A stretch of 50,980 nt of DNA from Cyanophora paradoxa. Its lineage: Eukaryota > Glaucocystophyceae > Cyanophorales > Cyanophoraceae. Under the pieces are notes generated by a model. That model saw only the letters and a list, made by a program, of their open reading frames with translations, had not been told where the DNA came from and searched no databases. Location: NCBI GenBank assembly GCA_004431415.1, contig QPMI01000313.1, forward strand, positions 1 through 50,980, written 5' to 3'. Of the stretch, positions 8,064-17,585 are shown in pieces (position 1 is the stretch's first letter; each line of letters starts with the position of its first letter). Both the position numbers and the translations under genes were made by a program.

Positions 8064-9340
8064 AAATCATCAATTCGGAGGAGATGAAGAACCAGAGCAA
8101 AATTTCGATCTGTTACAGTGGATACCTCGACGATCTTCTGAAAGAGTTCATTGTTGATGTGAATTACCAGGTGCATGCGGGGATTTCCCCAATGCGCAAG
8201 ATCACACACATTCATTTCACGTATGGTGAAAAGAGTATTACGATCACACCACCCGGTTCCGACACAGATGTGGAAACCGCTTACGAAGTGAAATTCAAAG
8301 ACGCAGAGTATCGTGATAAGTTCGAGCGGCTGAATCTGAAAATGTATCTGAGTCTCGTGAACAATGCAAACAAGAGTTCATACAACGATCAGACCATGAC
8401 AGCCTTCCGCCTTGGGTCACAGACCGCCCTTCGTGGGTTCTTCGACTTAGATACCGAAACCCGGGATGACCTCCATTGGAACGAAAACATTTACGAACAC
8501 GATGTGTGCAAGGCATACCCCGCAATCATCGCGAAACAGATCGAATTCGTTCCTGTCGTTAGTAAATTCGATTACTTCAAAAAGACGACTGTAACTTCCG
8601 CGGATCAGATCGAAAACTACAATTTCTATTACGTGAAGTTGCACTCGAAGTTTTTCAAACCAATGAAGAACCCCGACGGATCGACGTATTTTCTTAACAC
8701 GTATGATCGTCACAAGCGCATGCTAATTGATTCGGCTTACAATGTCATTCCGGGAATGGTTCTGAAAAAACACTACGATGCTCTGAAAGACGACATTACC
8801 ATAAAGGGAGTTCTCCGACCATTTAAGTTGGTTCCGAATTTCTCGGGCGATGTGATTCGGCAAATCATGCAAAGTGATCTTGACCCGAACGATAAAAAGC
8901 AAATGCTTGTCGCCAATATCGGACAGATTGGGAAACAGAAAAACCACAAAGTAAAGACCACGATCTTCAACAAGAGAGACGATGCGATCGAATTCCAAAA
9001 GCAATATGGCGGAGAAGTAAAGCTCTACGTGTTTGGTAAAGATCCAACATCGTATGACCCAACTTGTTACGTCATTAGCGAGGAAGAGATTACGGAACCG
9101 TGTATCTACTATGTGAATCAAGTAGCCGAAAGATATCTTACCGATGGGTTCATGCCGTTCCACAACCTGATGTATTCCCTAATGCGCATGAATCTATACG
9201 AGAAGTGCGTAGAACTCAGTGCAAAAGGGATTAATCCTGTTGCTGTGAATACCGATTGCGTCTACACTACCTCGTGCGACCCAATCCCCCTCGTTAGTTT
9301 CGACCGCCACGCCTACGAAAACATCGGGGGTTCAGTGTAA
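8060..9340 (+). CDS. Family B DNA polymerase, palm/catalytic part
   Basis: Replicates the element. Motif A is YEHDVCKAYPAII (catalytic Asp plus the Tyr-Pro of DxxxxYP). The motif B region is KKQMLVANIGQIGKQKN (Lys, Asn, Gly). Motif C is VAVNTDCVYT, in which TD replaces the usual DTD. This motif style is known in Polinton and polinton-like virus polymerases. The frame has no ATG until 8084 and is open upstream of 8060, so it continues the N-terminal frame. It ends at 9340 just after GG SV, directly behind the G5 run at 9326-9330. From there the -1 frame continues without a stop into the helicase. Priming mode (protein-primed, as in Polintons) is inferred from family, not seen. Confidence 0.83.
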   Translation: MKIINSEEMKNQSKISICYSGYLDDLLKEFIVDVNYQVHAGISPMRKITHIHFTYGEKSITITPPGSDTDVETAYEVKFKDAEYRDKFERLNLKMYLSLVNNANKSSYNDQTMTAFRLGSQTALRGFFDLDTETRDDLHWNENIYEHDVCKAYPAIIAKQIEFVPVVSKFDYFKKTTVTSADQIENYNFYYVKLHSKFFKPMKNPDGSTYFLNTYDRHKRMLIDSAYNVIPGMVLKKHYDALKDDITIKGVLRPFKLVPNFSGDVIRQIMQSDLDPNDKKQMLVANIGQIGKQKNHKVKTTIFNKRDDAIEFQKQYGGEVKLYVFGKDPTSYDPTCYVISEEEITEPCIYYVNQVAERYLTDGFMPFHNLMYSLMRMNLYEKCVELSAKGINPVAVNTDCVYTTSCDPIPLVSFDRHAYENIGGSV

Positions 9341-9384
9341 AGCATTGCCCCAATTTCATCAAGAAGTATATCGGCAAAGACAAG

Positions 9385-10827
9385 GTGCTAAACTTGCGGC
9401 GTATTCACTACGGCAAATTGGAGCGACAGGACGACTTCGTGAAATTAGAGAAGTTGAACTATTTCACTTTCTCAGCAGTTGATGAATTCGACACACCAGC
9501 GATTTGTCTAACTCTTGCGACTCAGAAAAGATGGATTATTCTTGGCGTTGTTCCCGGAGTGGGGAAAACTCACATGATGATGGAGTATTCGAAGCAATTC
9601 CAAAATCCACTTTTCATCGTTCCGACAAACAAGCGCATTCGAGACATGAAGTTGAAAGGCATAAAGAATGTCAAAACTATTTACGATGCGCTCCATCTCA
9701 AAGTTGACGATTCGAACATGGAAGAGATCGTAGGCGGGAACGCTTCCGGTTTGGCGGACTTTGATGGTATTTTCATTGACGAAATCTGTCAGTTCACAGT
9801 CCCCGAGTTGGGGGCGCTCGCCCACATTATGGGGGTTCTGTTCCCCGACAAGGTCTACGTGGCTACCGGCGACCCCTTTCAGAACCCACCGATACAGGAG
9901 ATGACCGTAAATCAGAAAGAGTATTACGCGTATATTCTTCGGCATCTTTTCGGAAACGAGTTAGTCCTGAAAGTTAACAAGCGCCACAAGACCCAGGAAG
10001 ATCGCGATACAGTCGAGTGTATACGCCGTGATCTTTTCGAAAACGGTTTGAGTGTTCCCGATGTAATTAATAAATACAAGTTTGAGACGGTGAACGCATT
10101 GGGAAAGGATGACCGCGCGATAGTTTACACCAACCGCAAAGCGGCGGAAGTAAATCTACAAATCCACAGGATGAATCACGGGGAAGATGTTCCTATTTAC
10201 GCGAAAGGCGTGGAAATTGTCGCGAAGCAAAGGATCGTGAAGAATGGCGTAACCATTCACAATGGGTTCAGCTACACGATTAAGGCGTTTAACGACACAG
10301 AATTCGTCATCGAGGACATCGCGACGAAGGAGGAAGTGAGGTTAGACCCGCCCGCAATGCGCTATTTCGCGCTCCCTTACGCTTACACTTGTCACGTCAT
10401 TCAGGGTGATACTATTGTGTGCAAGAATGGGAACGTCGTCATTTACGAAGCGGGCGCACCGTTTGTTTCGAGCGAATGGTTTTACACAGCGGTCACACGA
10501 ACTACTGAACTAAATCGGGTCAAAATTTACCATGATGGATTCGAGTGGGCAACACATGTCGTTGACAAGCGCAAGTTCAATGAGCGCATTGAACAGTATA
10601 AGGAACAGGATAAGAAGGCAAACCGACCATTTGACGAAAACGATTATGTGAATTGGGAGTGGTTCAAAAAACGCTACGGAAAACAATATGGTCATTGCCT
10701 TCGTTGCTATGGTGGTATGGATTTCGATCTTAATGTAATCTCGATCGATCGAGTGAATAACGCATTGCCCCATACAACCAAAAATTGTTTCCTGTCTCAT
10801 ATTAGGTGTAACTGTGCTGCTCAGTAA
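9385..10827 (+). CDS. SF1 helicase with C-terminal HNH-like zinc domain; probable polymerase fusion
   Basis: Superfamily 1 DNA helicase. Walker A is GVVPGVGKTHMMM, Walker B FIDEICQF, motif III VYVATGDPFQNPP, motif V/VI-type CHVIQGDT and YTAVTRTTELNRV. After about residue 420 a small domain follows with CLRC, then ISIDRVNNALPHTTKNC and IRCNC. This Cys4/His pattern matches HNH/endonuclease VII-type domains (SIDRxDNxxxHxxxNC...C..CN). The frame is open back to at least 9301, but its first ATG lies inside or after Walker A (about 9574). It therefore cannot make a working helicase on its own start. The frame joins the polymerase frame at the G5 run 9326-9330. The stop overlaps the integrase ATG (TAATG). 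Confidence 0.85.
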   Translation: MLNLRRIHYGKLERQDDFVKLEKLNYFTFSAVDEFDTPAICLTLATQKRWIILGVVPGVGKTHMMMEYSKQFQNPLFIVPTNKRIRDMKLKGIKNVKTIYDALHLKVDDSNMEEIVGGNASGLADFDGIFIDEICQFTVPELGALAHIMGVLFPDKVYVATGDPFQNPPIQEMTVNQKEYYAYILRHLFGNELVLKVNKRHKTQEDRDTVECIRRDLFENGLSVPDVINKYKFETVNALGKDDRAIVYTNRKAAEVNLQIHRMNHGEDVPIYAKGVEIVAKQRIVKNGVTIHNGFSYTIKAFNDTEFVIEDIATKEEVRLDPPAMRYFALPYAYTCHVIQGDTIVCKNGNVVIYEAGAPFVSSEWFYTAVTRTTELNRVKIYHDGFEWATHVVDKRKFNERIEQYKEQDKKANRPFDENDYVNWEWFKKRYGKQYGHCLRCYGGMDFDLNVISIDRVNNALPHTTKNCFLSHIRCNCAAQ

Positions 10828-12185
10828 TGGACAACGTTCTATCTTACAAGAAGTATCGACAGAAACTTATAAACGAAAATGTAACATTTGACGAAAAAGA
10901 ATTGAAAAAGCGATATTTAAATTCCGAAGTGCATCAGATTTTTAAGAAACCCCGAAAACCCACCACATTTTTAAGAATCGTCGCGAAACCGAATTCATTT
11001 CAGGTAGACATTATGTTTTTTAAAGGGTATCAGACAGCAAACAATGGTATTTACAAGATGATCAGTTTCGTTGACATTCTAAGTCGAAAGGCATTCGTGT
11101 ATCCTTTTAAGAACAACGAAGACATTCCGAATATTCTGAATAAATTCAAACAGGAAGCGGGTATGGTTGCTGCACTCTCAGGTGATAATGAATTCAGTAG
11201 CGCGATGTATAGAGATTGGTGTAATGCGAATGGTGTGAGGTTGTATACAGATGTCGCGAAAGAAGAACACATAACCGTAGGAAATAAACTTGGAATCATA
11301 GATAGATTTAAGCGCACTTTTAAACAGTATCTACGCAAGTCGATGACTTCGAAAGGGACAACGAAATGGATAGATATGGTTCCCGAAGTTCTATCGATTT
11401 ATAACAATAGCCCCCATAGTTCCTTAAAGAATGATTCGCCGAACGCCGTGTATGCAAACGTAGATAAACAACTTTTTGTGTATCTACGGGATACTGTTCA
11501 CAACGACAACGTGAAGGCGAATGAAACGAATCCCGTGAAACCGGGCGACACAGTGCGTGTTTTGGAGGGTCGCGTGGGTGCCTTCGACAAAGAGGGCGCC
11601 CGTTTTAGTCAAAAGGTCTACAAAGTGGGAAGGTCGGATGGGAACCGGTTCAAGATTTTAGAAGATAACGACGGAGACGAGAAGGAAGTAAAGCGGCGCT
11701 TTAAGAAGCAAGAATTACAGAAGGTGAATAAGGAAGAGATCATAAAGATCCCGTCGCAAAAGCGCATTGAACGCGTAAAGAAAACGAATAAGGTGAATCG
11801 GTTGGTCGCGAAGGAGGGCGTCAGACCCAATCGAAGTAGGGTCGTGAGGCGTCGGTACAATCTGAGGAGCGGCGTAACGAAGCGGGGGGATCATAAAAAA
11901 ATGGTTGCGGGGTGGTTGCGCAACCAAAAAAAATGGTTGCGCGACCTGGTTGCGGTGGTTGCGCGACCTGGTTGCGGTGGTTGCGCAACCAAAAAAAATG
12001 GTTGCGCAACCATTTGCTGCACCGAAAACGACGGGGGAAGGGCGAAACCCGACGTAAGATTTATTTTTATTGAAGCGTGTTGTTATCGTGGGAGACACCG
12101 CACGAAAAAAGGTGAATTGTTACTGTTTATCGTGCGAGATCTATTGTACATTGCCGCTTATCTTGCGGAATCGATTGTACAATAG
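10827..12185 (+). CDS. Retroviral-type (rve) integrase of the Polinton
   Basis: Integrase that inserts the element, giving the 6-bp duplication seen here. The core has Asp61 (FQVDIMFF), Asp120 (LSGDNEF) and, where the glutamate of DDE usually sits, Asp159 (LGIIDRFKRTFK), 38 residues after the second Asp. SIYNNSPHSSLKNDSPNAVY follows, a typical post-core segment. An SH3-like basic tail (PGDTVRVLEG and onward) comes next. I see no N-terminal HHCC finger and no clear chromodomain. From about residue 359 the coding frame runs into the right TIR, so the last roughly 94 residues are TIR-encoded repeats (WLRNQKKWLRDLVAVV). The start ATG overlaps the helicase stop by one base (TAATG). Confidence 0.88.
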   Translation: MDNVLSYKKYRQKLINENVTFDEKELKKRYLNSEVHQIFKKPRKPTTFLRIVAKPNSFQVDIMFFKGYQTANNGIYKMISFVDILSRKAFVYPFKNNEDIPNILNKFKQEAGMVAALSGDNEFSSAMYRDWCNANGVRLYTDVAKEEHITVGNKLGIIDRFKRTFKQYLRKSMTSKGTTKWIDMVPEVLSIYNNSPHSSLKNDSPNAVYANVDKQLFVYLRDTVHNDNVKANETNPVKPGDTVRVLEGRVGAFDKEGARFSQKVYKVGRSDGNRFKILEDNDGDEKEVKRRFKKQELQKVNKEEIIKIPSQKRIERVKKTNKVNRLVAKEGVRPNRSRVVRRRYNLRSGVTKRGDHKKMVAGWLRNQKKWLRDLVAVVARPGCGGCATKKNGCATICCTENDGGRAKPDVRFIFIEACCYRGRHRTKKGELLLFIVRDLLYIAAYLAESIVQ

Positions 12186-12409
12186 ATCTCCTTACTGTCT
12201 ATCGTGCGGAATCGTGGGAGAAGCCGCGCATAAAAAGTTGAATTGAATCGATTGAATCGAAGATGAATCGAGTGAATCGAAGATGAATCGAAGATGAATC
12301 GATCGTGACATTGAGCCTTACGGTGATTTTCGATTAGATTCGATGCTGTTACGGTAAATCGTAAGAATTCGCGGATTTAATTGTTGGAGACACCGCGCCA
12401 AGCTCAGCT
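11902..12409 (-). repeat. Right terminal inverted repeat
   Basis: Reverse complement of 1567-2074, ending CGCCAAGCTCAGCT. It contains the integrase stop (12185), the palindrome cluster (about 11910-12012) and the CGATTCATCTT repeats (about 12241-12301). Confidence 0.95.
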
Positions 12410-12415
12410 CCCACC
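12410..12415. other. Right target-site duplication of the Polinton-like element
   Basis: CCCACC, the second copy of the 6-bp duplication at 1561-1566. The satellite resumes immediately with CACCCGCAAGTCAC. Confidence 0.93.
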
Positions 12416-14040
12416 CACCCGCAAGTCACTCAGTCAAAGGCCCCAGGTTTCCAATCTGCCAGAAAAAAGAAGAAAGATGCACCCCAAATCTCTCTGGGGG
12501 AATATGCACAAGGCGCTAGCCTAAGGCAGATGACCCACCCACCAGCAAGTCACTCAGTCAAAGGCCCCAGGTTTCCAATCTGCCAGAAAAAAGAAGAAAG
12601 ATGCACCCCAAATCTCTCTGGGGAATATGCACAAGGCGCTAGCCTTAGGCAGATGACCCACCCACCCACAAGTCACTAAATCAAAAGCCCCAGGTTTCCA
12701 ATCTGCCAGAAAAAAGAAGAAAGATGCACCCCAAATCTCTCTGGGGGAATATGCACAAGGCGCTAGCCTTAGGCAGATGACCCACCCACCGCAAGTCACT
12801 CAGTCAAAGGCCCCAGGTTTCCAATCTGCCAGAAAAAAGAAGAAACATGCACCCCAAATCTCTCTGGGGGAATATGCCCAAGGCGCTAGCCTTAGGCAGA
12901 TGACCCACCCACCAGCAAGTCACTCAGTCAAAGGCCCCAGGTTTCCAATCTGCCAGAAAAAAGAAGAAAGACCCCAAATCTCTCTGGGGGAATATGCACA
13001 AGGTGCTAGCCTTAGGAAGATGACCCACCTAAAAGCAAGTCACTCAGTCAAAGGCCCCAGGTTTCCAATCTGCCAGAAAAAAGAAGAAGGATGCACCCCA
13101 AATCTCTCTGGGGAAATATGCCCAAGGCACTAGCCTTAGGATGATGACCCACCCACCAGCAAGTCACTCAGTCGAAGGCCCCAGGTTCAGGATCTGTGAC
13201 AAAATCAAAGAAAGATGCACCCCAAATCTCTCTGGGGGAATATGCACAAGGCGCTAGCCTTAGGCAGATGACCCACCCACCCGCAAGTCACTCAGTCAAA
13301 GGCCCCAGGTTTCCAATCTGCCAGAAAAAAGAAGAAAGATGCACCCCAAATCTCTCTGGGGGAATATGCACAAGGCGCTAGCCTTAGGCAGATGACCCAC
13401 CCACCAGCAAGTCACTCAGTCAAAGGCCCCAGGTTTCCAATCTGCCAGAAAAAAGAAGAAAGATGCACCCCAAATCTCTCTGGGGGAATATGCACAAGGC
13501 GCTAGCCTTAGGCAGATGACCCACCCACCAGCAAGTCACTCAGTCAAAGGCCCCAGGTTTCCAATCTGCCAGAAAAAAGAAGAAAGATGCCCCCCAAATC
13601 TCTCTGGGGGAATATGCACAAGGTGCTAGCCTTAGGCAGATGACCCACCCACCCACAAGTCACTAATTCAAAAGCCCCAGGTTTCCAATCTGCCAGAAAA
13701 AAGAAGAAAGATGCACCCCAAATCTCTCTGGGGGAATATGCACAAGGCGCTAGCCTTAGGCAGATGACCCACCCACCCGCAAGTCACTCAGTCAAAGGCC
13801 CCAGGTTTCCAATCTGCCAGAAAAAAGAAGAAACATGCACCCCAAATCTCTCTGGGGAATATGCCCAAGGCGCTAGCCTTAGGCAGATGACCCACCCACC
13901 AGCAAGTCACTCAGTCAAAGGCCCCAGGTTTCCAATCTGCCAGAAAAAAGAAGAAAGATGCACCCCAAATCTCTCTGGGGGAATATGCACAAGGCGCTAG
14001 CCTTAGGCAGATGACCCACCCACCAGCAAGTCACTCAGTC

Positions 14041-15250
14041 AAAGGCCCCAGGTTTCCAATCTGCCAGAAAAAAGAAGAAAGATGCACCCCAAATCTCTCT
14101 GTGGGAATATGCCCAAGGCGCTAGCCTTAGGCAGATGACCCACCCACCAGCAAGTCACTCAGTCAAAGGCCCCAGGTTTCCAGAAGAAGAAGAGTATGTA
14201 TAAGACAGGCCCAAGCCGGTTGTGCAAGGTTTCCAATCTGCCAGAAAAAAGAAGAAAGATGCACCCCAAATCTCTCTGGGGGAATATGCACAAGGCGCTA
14301 GCCTTAGGCAGATGACCCACCCACCAGCAAGTCACTCAGTCGAAGGCCCCAGGTTCAGGATCTGTGACAAAATCAAAGAGAGATGCACCCCAAATCTCTC
14401 TGGGGGAATATGCACAAGGTGCTAGCCTTAGGCAGATGACCCACCTAAAAGCAAGTCACTCAGTCAAAGGCCCCAGGTTTCCAATCTGCCAGAAAATAGA
14501 AGAAAGATGCACCCCAAATCTCTCTGGGGGAATATGCACAAGGCGCTAGCCTTAGGCAGATGACCCACCCAAATCTCTCTGGGGGAATATGCACAAGGCG
14601 CTAGCCTTAGGCAGATGACCCACCCACCAGCAAGTCACTCAGTCAAAGGCCCCAGGTTTCCAATCTGCCAGAAAAAAGAAGAAAGATGCACCCCAAATCT
14701 CTCTGTGGGAATATGCCCAAGGCGCTAGCCTTAGACAGATGACCCACCCACCAGCAAGTCACTCAGTCAAAGGCCCCAGGTTTCCAGAAGAAGAAGAGTA
14801 TGTATAAGACAGGCCCAAGCCGGTTGTGCAAGGTTTCCAATCTGCCAGAAAAAAGAAGAAAGATGCACCCCAAATCTCTCTGGGGGAATATGCACAAGGC
14901 GCTAGCCTTAGGCAGATGACCCACCCACCAGCAAGTCACTCAGTCGAAGGCCCCAGGTTCAGGATCTGTGACAAAATCAAAGAGAGATGCACCCCAAATC
15001 TCTCTGGGGGAATATGCACAAGGTGCTAGCCTTAGGCAGATGACCCACCTAAAAGCAAGTCACTCAGTCAAAGGCCCCAGGTTTCCAATCTGCCAGAAAA
15101 AAGAAGAAAGATGCACCCCAAATCTCTCTGGGGAAATATGCACAAGGCGCTAGCCTTAGGCAGATGACCCACCCAAATCTCTCTGGGGGAATATGCACAA
15201 GGCGCTAGCCTTAGGCAGATGACCCACCCACCCGCAAGTCACTCAGTCAA
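14041..15250 (+). repeat. 604-bp higher-order duplication in the satellite
   Basis: A block carrying the foreign 40-bp text GAAGAAGAGTATGTATAAG (and following) starts at 14181 and recurs at 14785, exactly 604 bp later. A truncated monomer junction (GACCCACCCAAATCTC) recurs at 14565 and 15169. The copies are near-identical, indicating a recent tandem duplication or unequal exchange. Confidence 0.88.
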
Positions 15251-16957
15251 AGGCCCCAGGTTTCCAATCTGCCAGAAAAAAGAAGAAAGATGCACCCCAA
15301 ATCTCTCTGGGGGAATATGCCCAAGGCGCTAGCCTTAGGAAGATGACCCACCCACCAGCAAGTCACTCAGTCGAAGGCCCCAGGTTCAGGATCTGTGACA
15401 AAATCAAAGAAAGATGCACCCCAAATCTCTCTGGGGGAATATGCACAAGGCGCTAGCCTTAGGCAGATGACCCACCCACCCGCAAGTCACTCAGTCAAAG
15501 GCCCCAGGTTTCCAATCTGCCAGAAAAAAGAAGAAAGATGCACCCCAAATCTCTCTGGGGAATATGCACAAGGCGCTAGCCTTAGGCAGATGACCCACCC
15601 ACCAGCAAGTCACTCAGTCAAAGGCCCCAGGTTTCCAATCTGCCAGAAAAAGAAGAAAGATGCCCCCAAATCTCTCTGGGGGAATATGCACAAGGTGCTA
15701 GCCTTAGGCAGATGACCCACCCACCAGCAAGTCACTCAGTCAAAAGCCCCAGGTTTCCAATCTGCCAGAAAAAAGAAGAAAGATGCACCCCAAATCTCTC
15801 TGGGGGAATATGCACAAGTCACTAGCCTTAGGCAGATGACCCACCCACCCGCAAGTCACTCAGTCAAAGGCCCCAGGTTTCCAATCTGCCAGAAAAAAGA
15901 AGAAAGATGCACCCCAAATCTCTCTGGGGGAATATGCCCAGGGCACTAGCCTTCGGAAGATGACCCACCCACCAGCAAGTCACTCAATCGAAGGCCCCAG
16001 GTTCAGGATCTGTGACAAAATCAAAGAAAGATGCACCCCAAATCTCTCTGGGGGAATATGCACAAGGCGCTAGCCTTAGGCAGATGACCCACCCACCGCA
16101 AGTCACTCAGTCAAAGGCCCCAGGTTTCCAATCTGCCAGAAAAAAGAAGAAAGATGCACCCCAAATCTCTCTGGGGGAATATGCACAAGGCGCTAGCCTT
16201 AGGCAGATGACCCACCCACCAGCAAGTCACTCAGTCAAAGGCCCCAGGTTTCCAATCTGCCAGAAAAAAGAAGAAAGATGCACCCCAAATCTCTCTGGGG
16301 GAATATGCACAAGGTGCTAGCCTTAGGCAGATGACCCACCCACCCACAAGTCACTAATTCAAAAGCCCCAGGTTTCCAATCTGCCAGAAAAAAGAAGAAA
16401 GATGCACCCCAAATCTCTCTGGGGGAATATGCACAAGGCGCTAGCCTTAGGCAGATGACCCACCCACCCGCAAGTCACTCAGTCAAAGGCCCCAGGTTTC
16501 CAATCTGCCAGAAAAAAGAAGAAACATGCACCCCAAATCTCTCTGTGGGAATATGCACAAGGCGCTAGCCTTAGGCAGATGACCCACCCACCCGCAAGTC
16601 ACTCAGTCAAAGGCCCCAGGTTTCCAATCTGCCAGAAAAAAGAAGAAAGATGCACCCCAAATCTCTCTGGGGGAATATGCACAAGGCACTAGACTTAGGC
16701 AGATGACCCTCCCAAATGCAAGTCACTCAGTCCAACGCCCCAGGTTTCCGATCTGCCACAAAAAGAAGAAAGATGCACCCCAAATCTCTCTGGGGGAATA
16801 TGCACAAGGCGCTAGCCTTAGGCAGATGACCCATCCACCAGCAAGTCACTCAGTCAAAGGTCCCAGGTTTCCAATCTGCCAGAAAAAAGAAGAAAGATGC
16901 ACCCCAAATCTCTCTGGGGGAATATGCACAAGGCGCTAGCCTTAGGCAGATGACCCA

Positions 16958-17097
16958 CCCATGTATGGGGGCTTGCCCCTCAGTTGGTGTGTTGGGTGGA
17001 AATACAGTGTGGTGTCCAGGAACTTGTCCTGGTACATCAGCGTGTGAACCCATAGTGTACTACGGGACAAGATGTACCCCAAATCCCTCTGGGGGGA
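16958..17097 (+). repeat. Foreign-sequence variant monomer (CATGTATGGGGGC type)
   Basis: A roughly 140-bp block in place of a normal monomer start: CATGTATGGGGGCTTGCCCC, then text including GGTGTCCAGGAACTTGTCC, returning to satellite at CCCCAAATCCCTCTGG. Further copies lie at about 17640-17777 and 19448-19583. Origin unknown. Confidence 0.85.
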
Positions 17098-17571
17098 TAT
17101 GCACAAGGCGCTAGCCTTAGGCAGATGACCCACCCACCAGCAAGTCACTCAGTCGAGGGCCCCAGGTTTCCGATCTGCCAGAAAAAAGAAGAAAGATGCA
17201 CCCCAAATCTCTCTGGGGGAATATGCACAAGGCGCTAGCCTTAGGCAGATGACCCACCCACCAGCAAGTCACTCAGTCAAAGGCCCCAGGTTTCCAATCT
17301 GCCAGAAAAAAGAAGAAAGATGCCCCCAAATCTCTCTGGGGGAATATGCACAAGGCGCTAGCCTTAGGAAGATGACCCACCCACCCACAAGTCACTAATT
17401 CAAAAGCCCCAGGTTTCCAATCTGCCAGAAAAAAGAAGAAAGATGCACCCCAAATCTCTCTGGGGAATATGCACAAGGCGCTAGCCTTAGGCAGATGACC
17501 CACCCACCACTAAGTCACTCAGTCGAAGGCCCCAGGATAAGGATCTGTGACAAAATAGAAGCAAGATGCAC

Positions 17572-17585
17572 CCCTAACCCTAACC
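17572..17585 (+). repeat. Interstitial telomere-type motif, copy 1
   Basis: CCCTAACCCTAACC inside a monomer, where GCACCCC is normally followed directly by AAATCTC. Confidence 0.9.

Larger units (their letters stand above)
1567..12409. mobile_element. Polinton/Maverick-like virus-like transposon, 10.8 kb
   Basis: A complete insertion, defined by 508-bp near-identical TIRs and a 6-bp target duplication inside satellite DNA. Gene content is the Polinton hallmark set: family B DNA polymerase, retroviral-type integrase, FtsK/HerA-type packaging ATPase, double-jelly-roll capsid candidate and penton-type protein. An SF1 helicase and small unknown genes are also present. ATPase and capsid genes run leftward; penton, replication and integrase genes run rightward. 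At 10.8 kb it is shorter than typical 15-20 kb Polintons, and no adenovirus-type protease was recognised. The TIRs differ at only about four positions seen by eye, which suggests a young insertion. Several frames are broken, always by a -1 step at a homopolymer. Confidence 0.92.

Noticed and set aside
6894-9163. Minus-strand frames opposite the polymerase (up to 146 codons)
   Set aside because: Antisense shadows; composition follows the polymerase codons.
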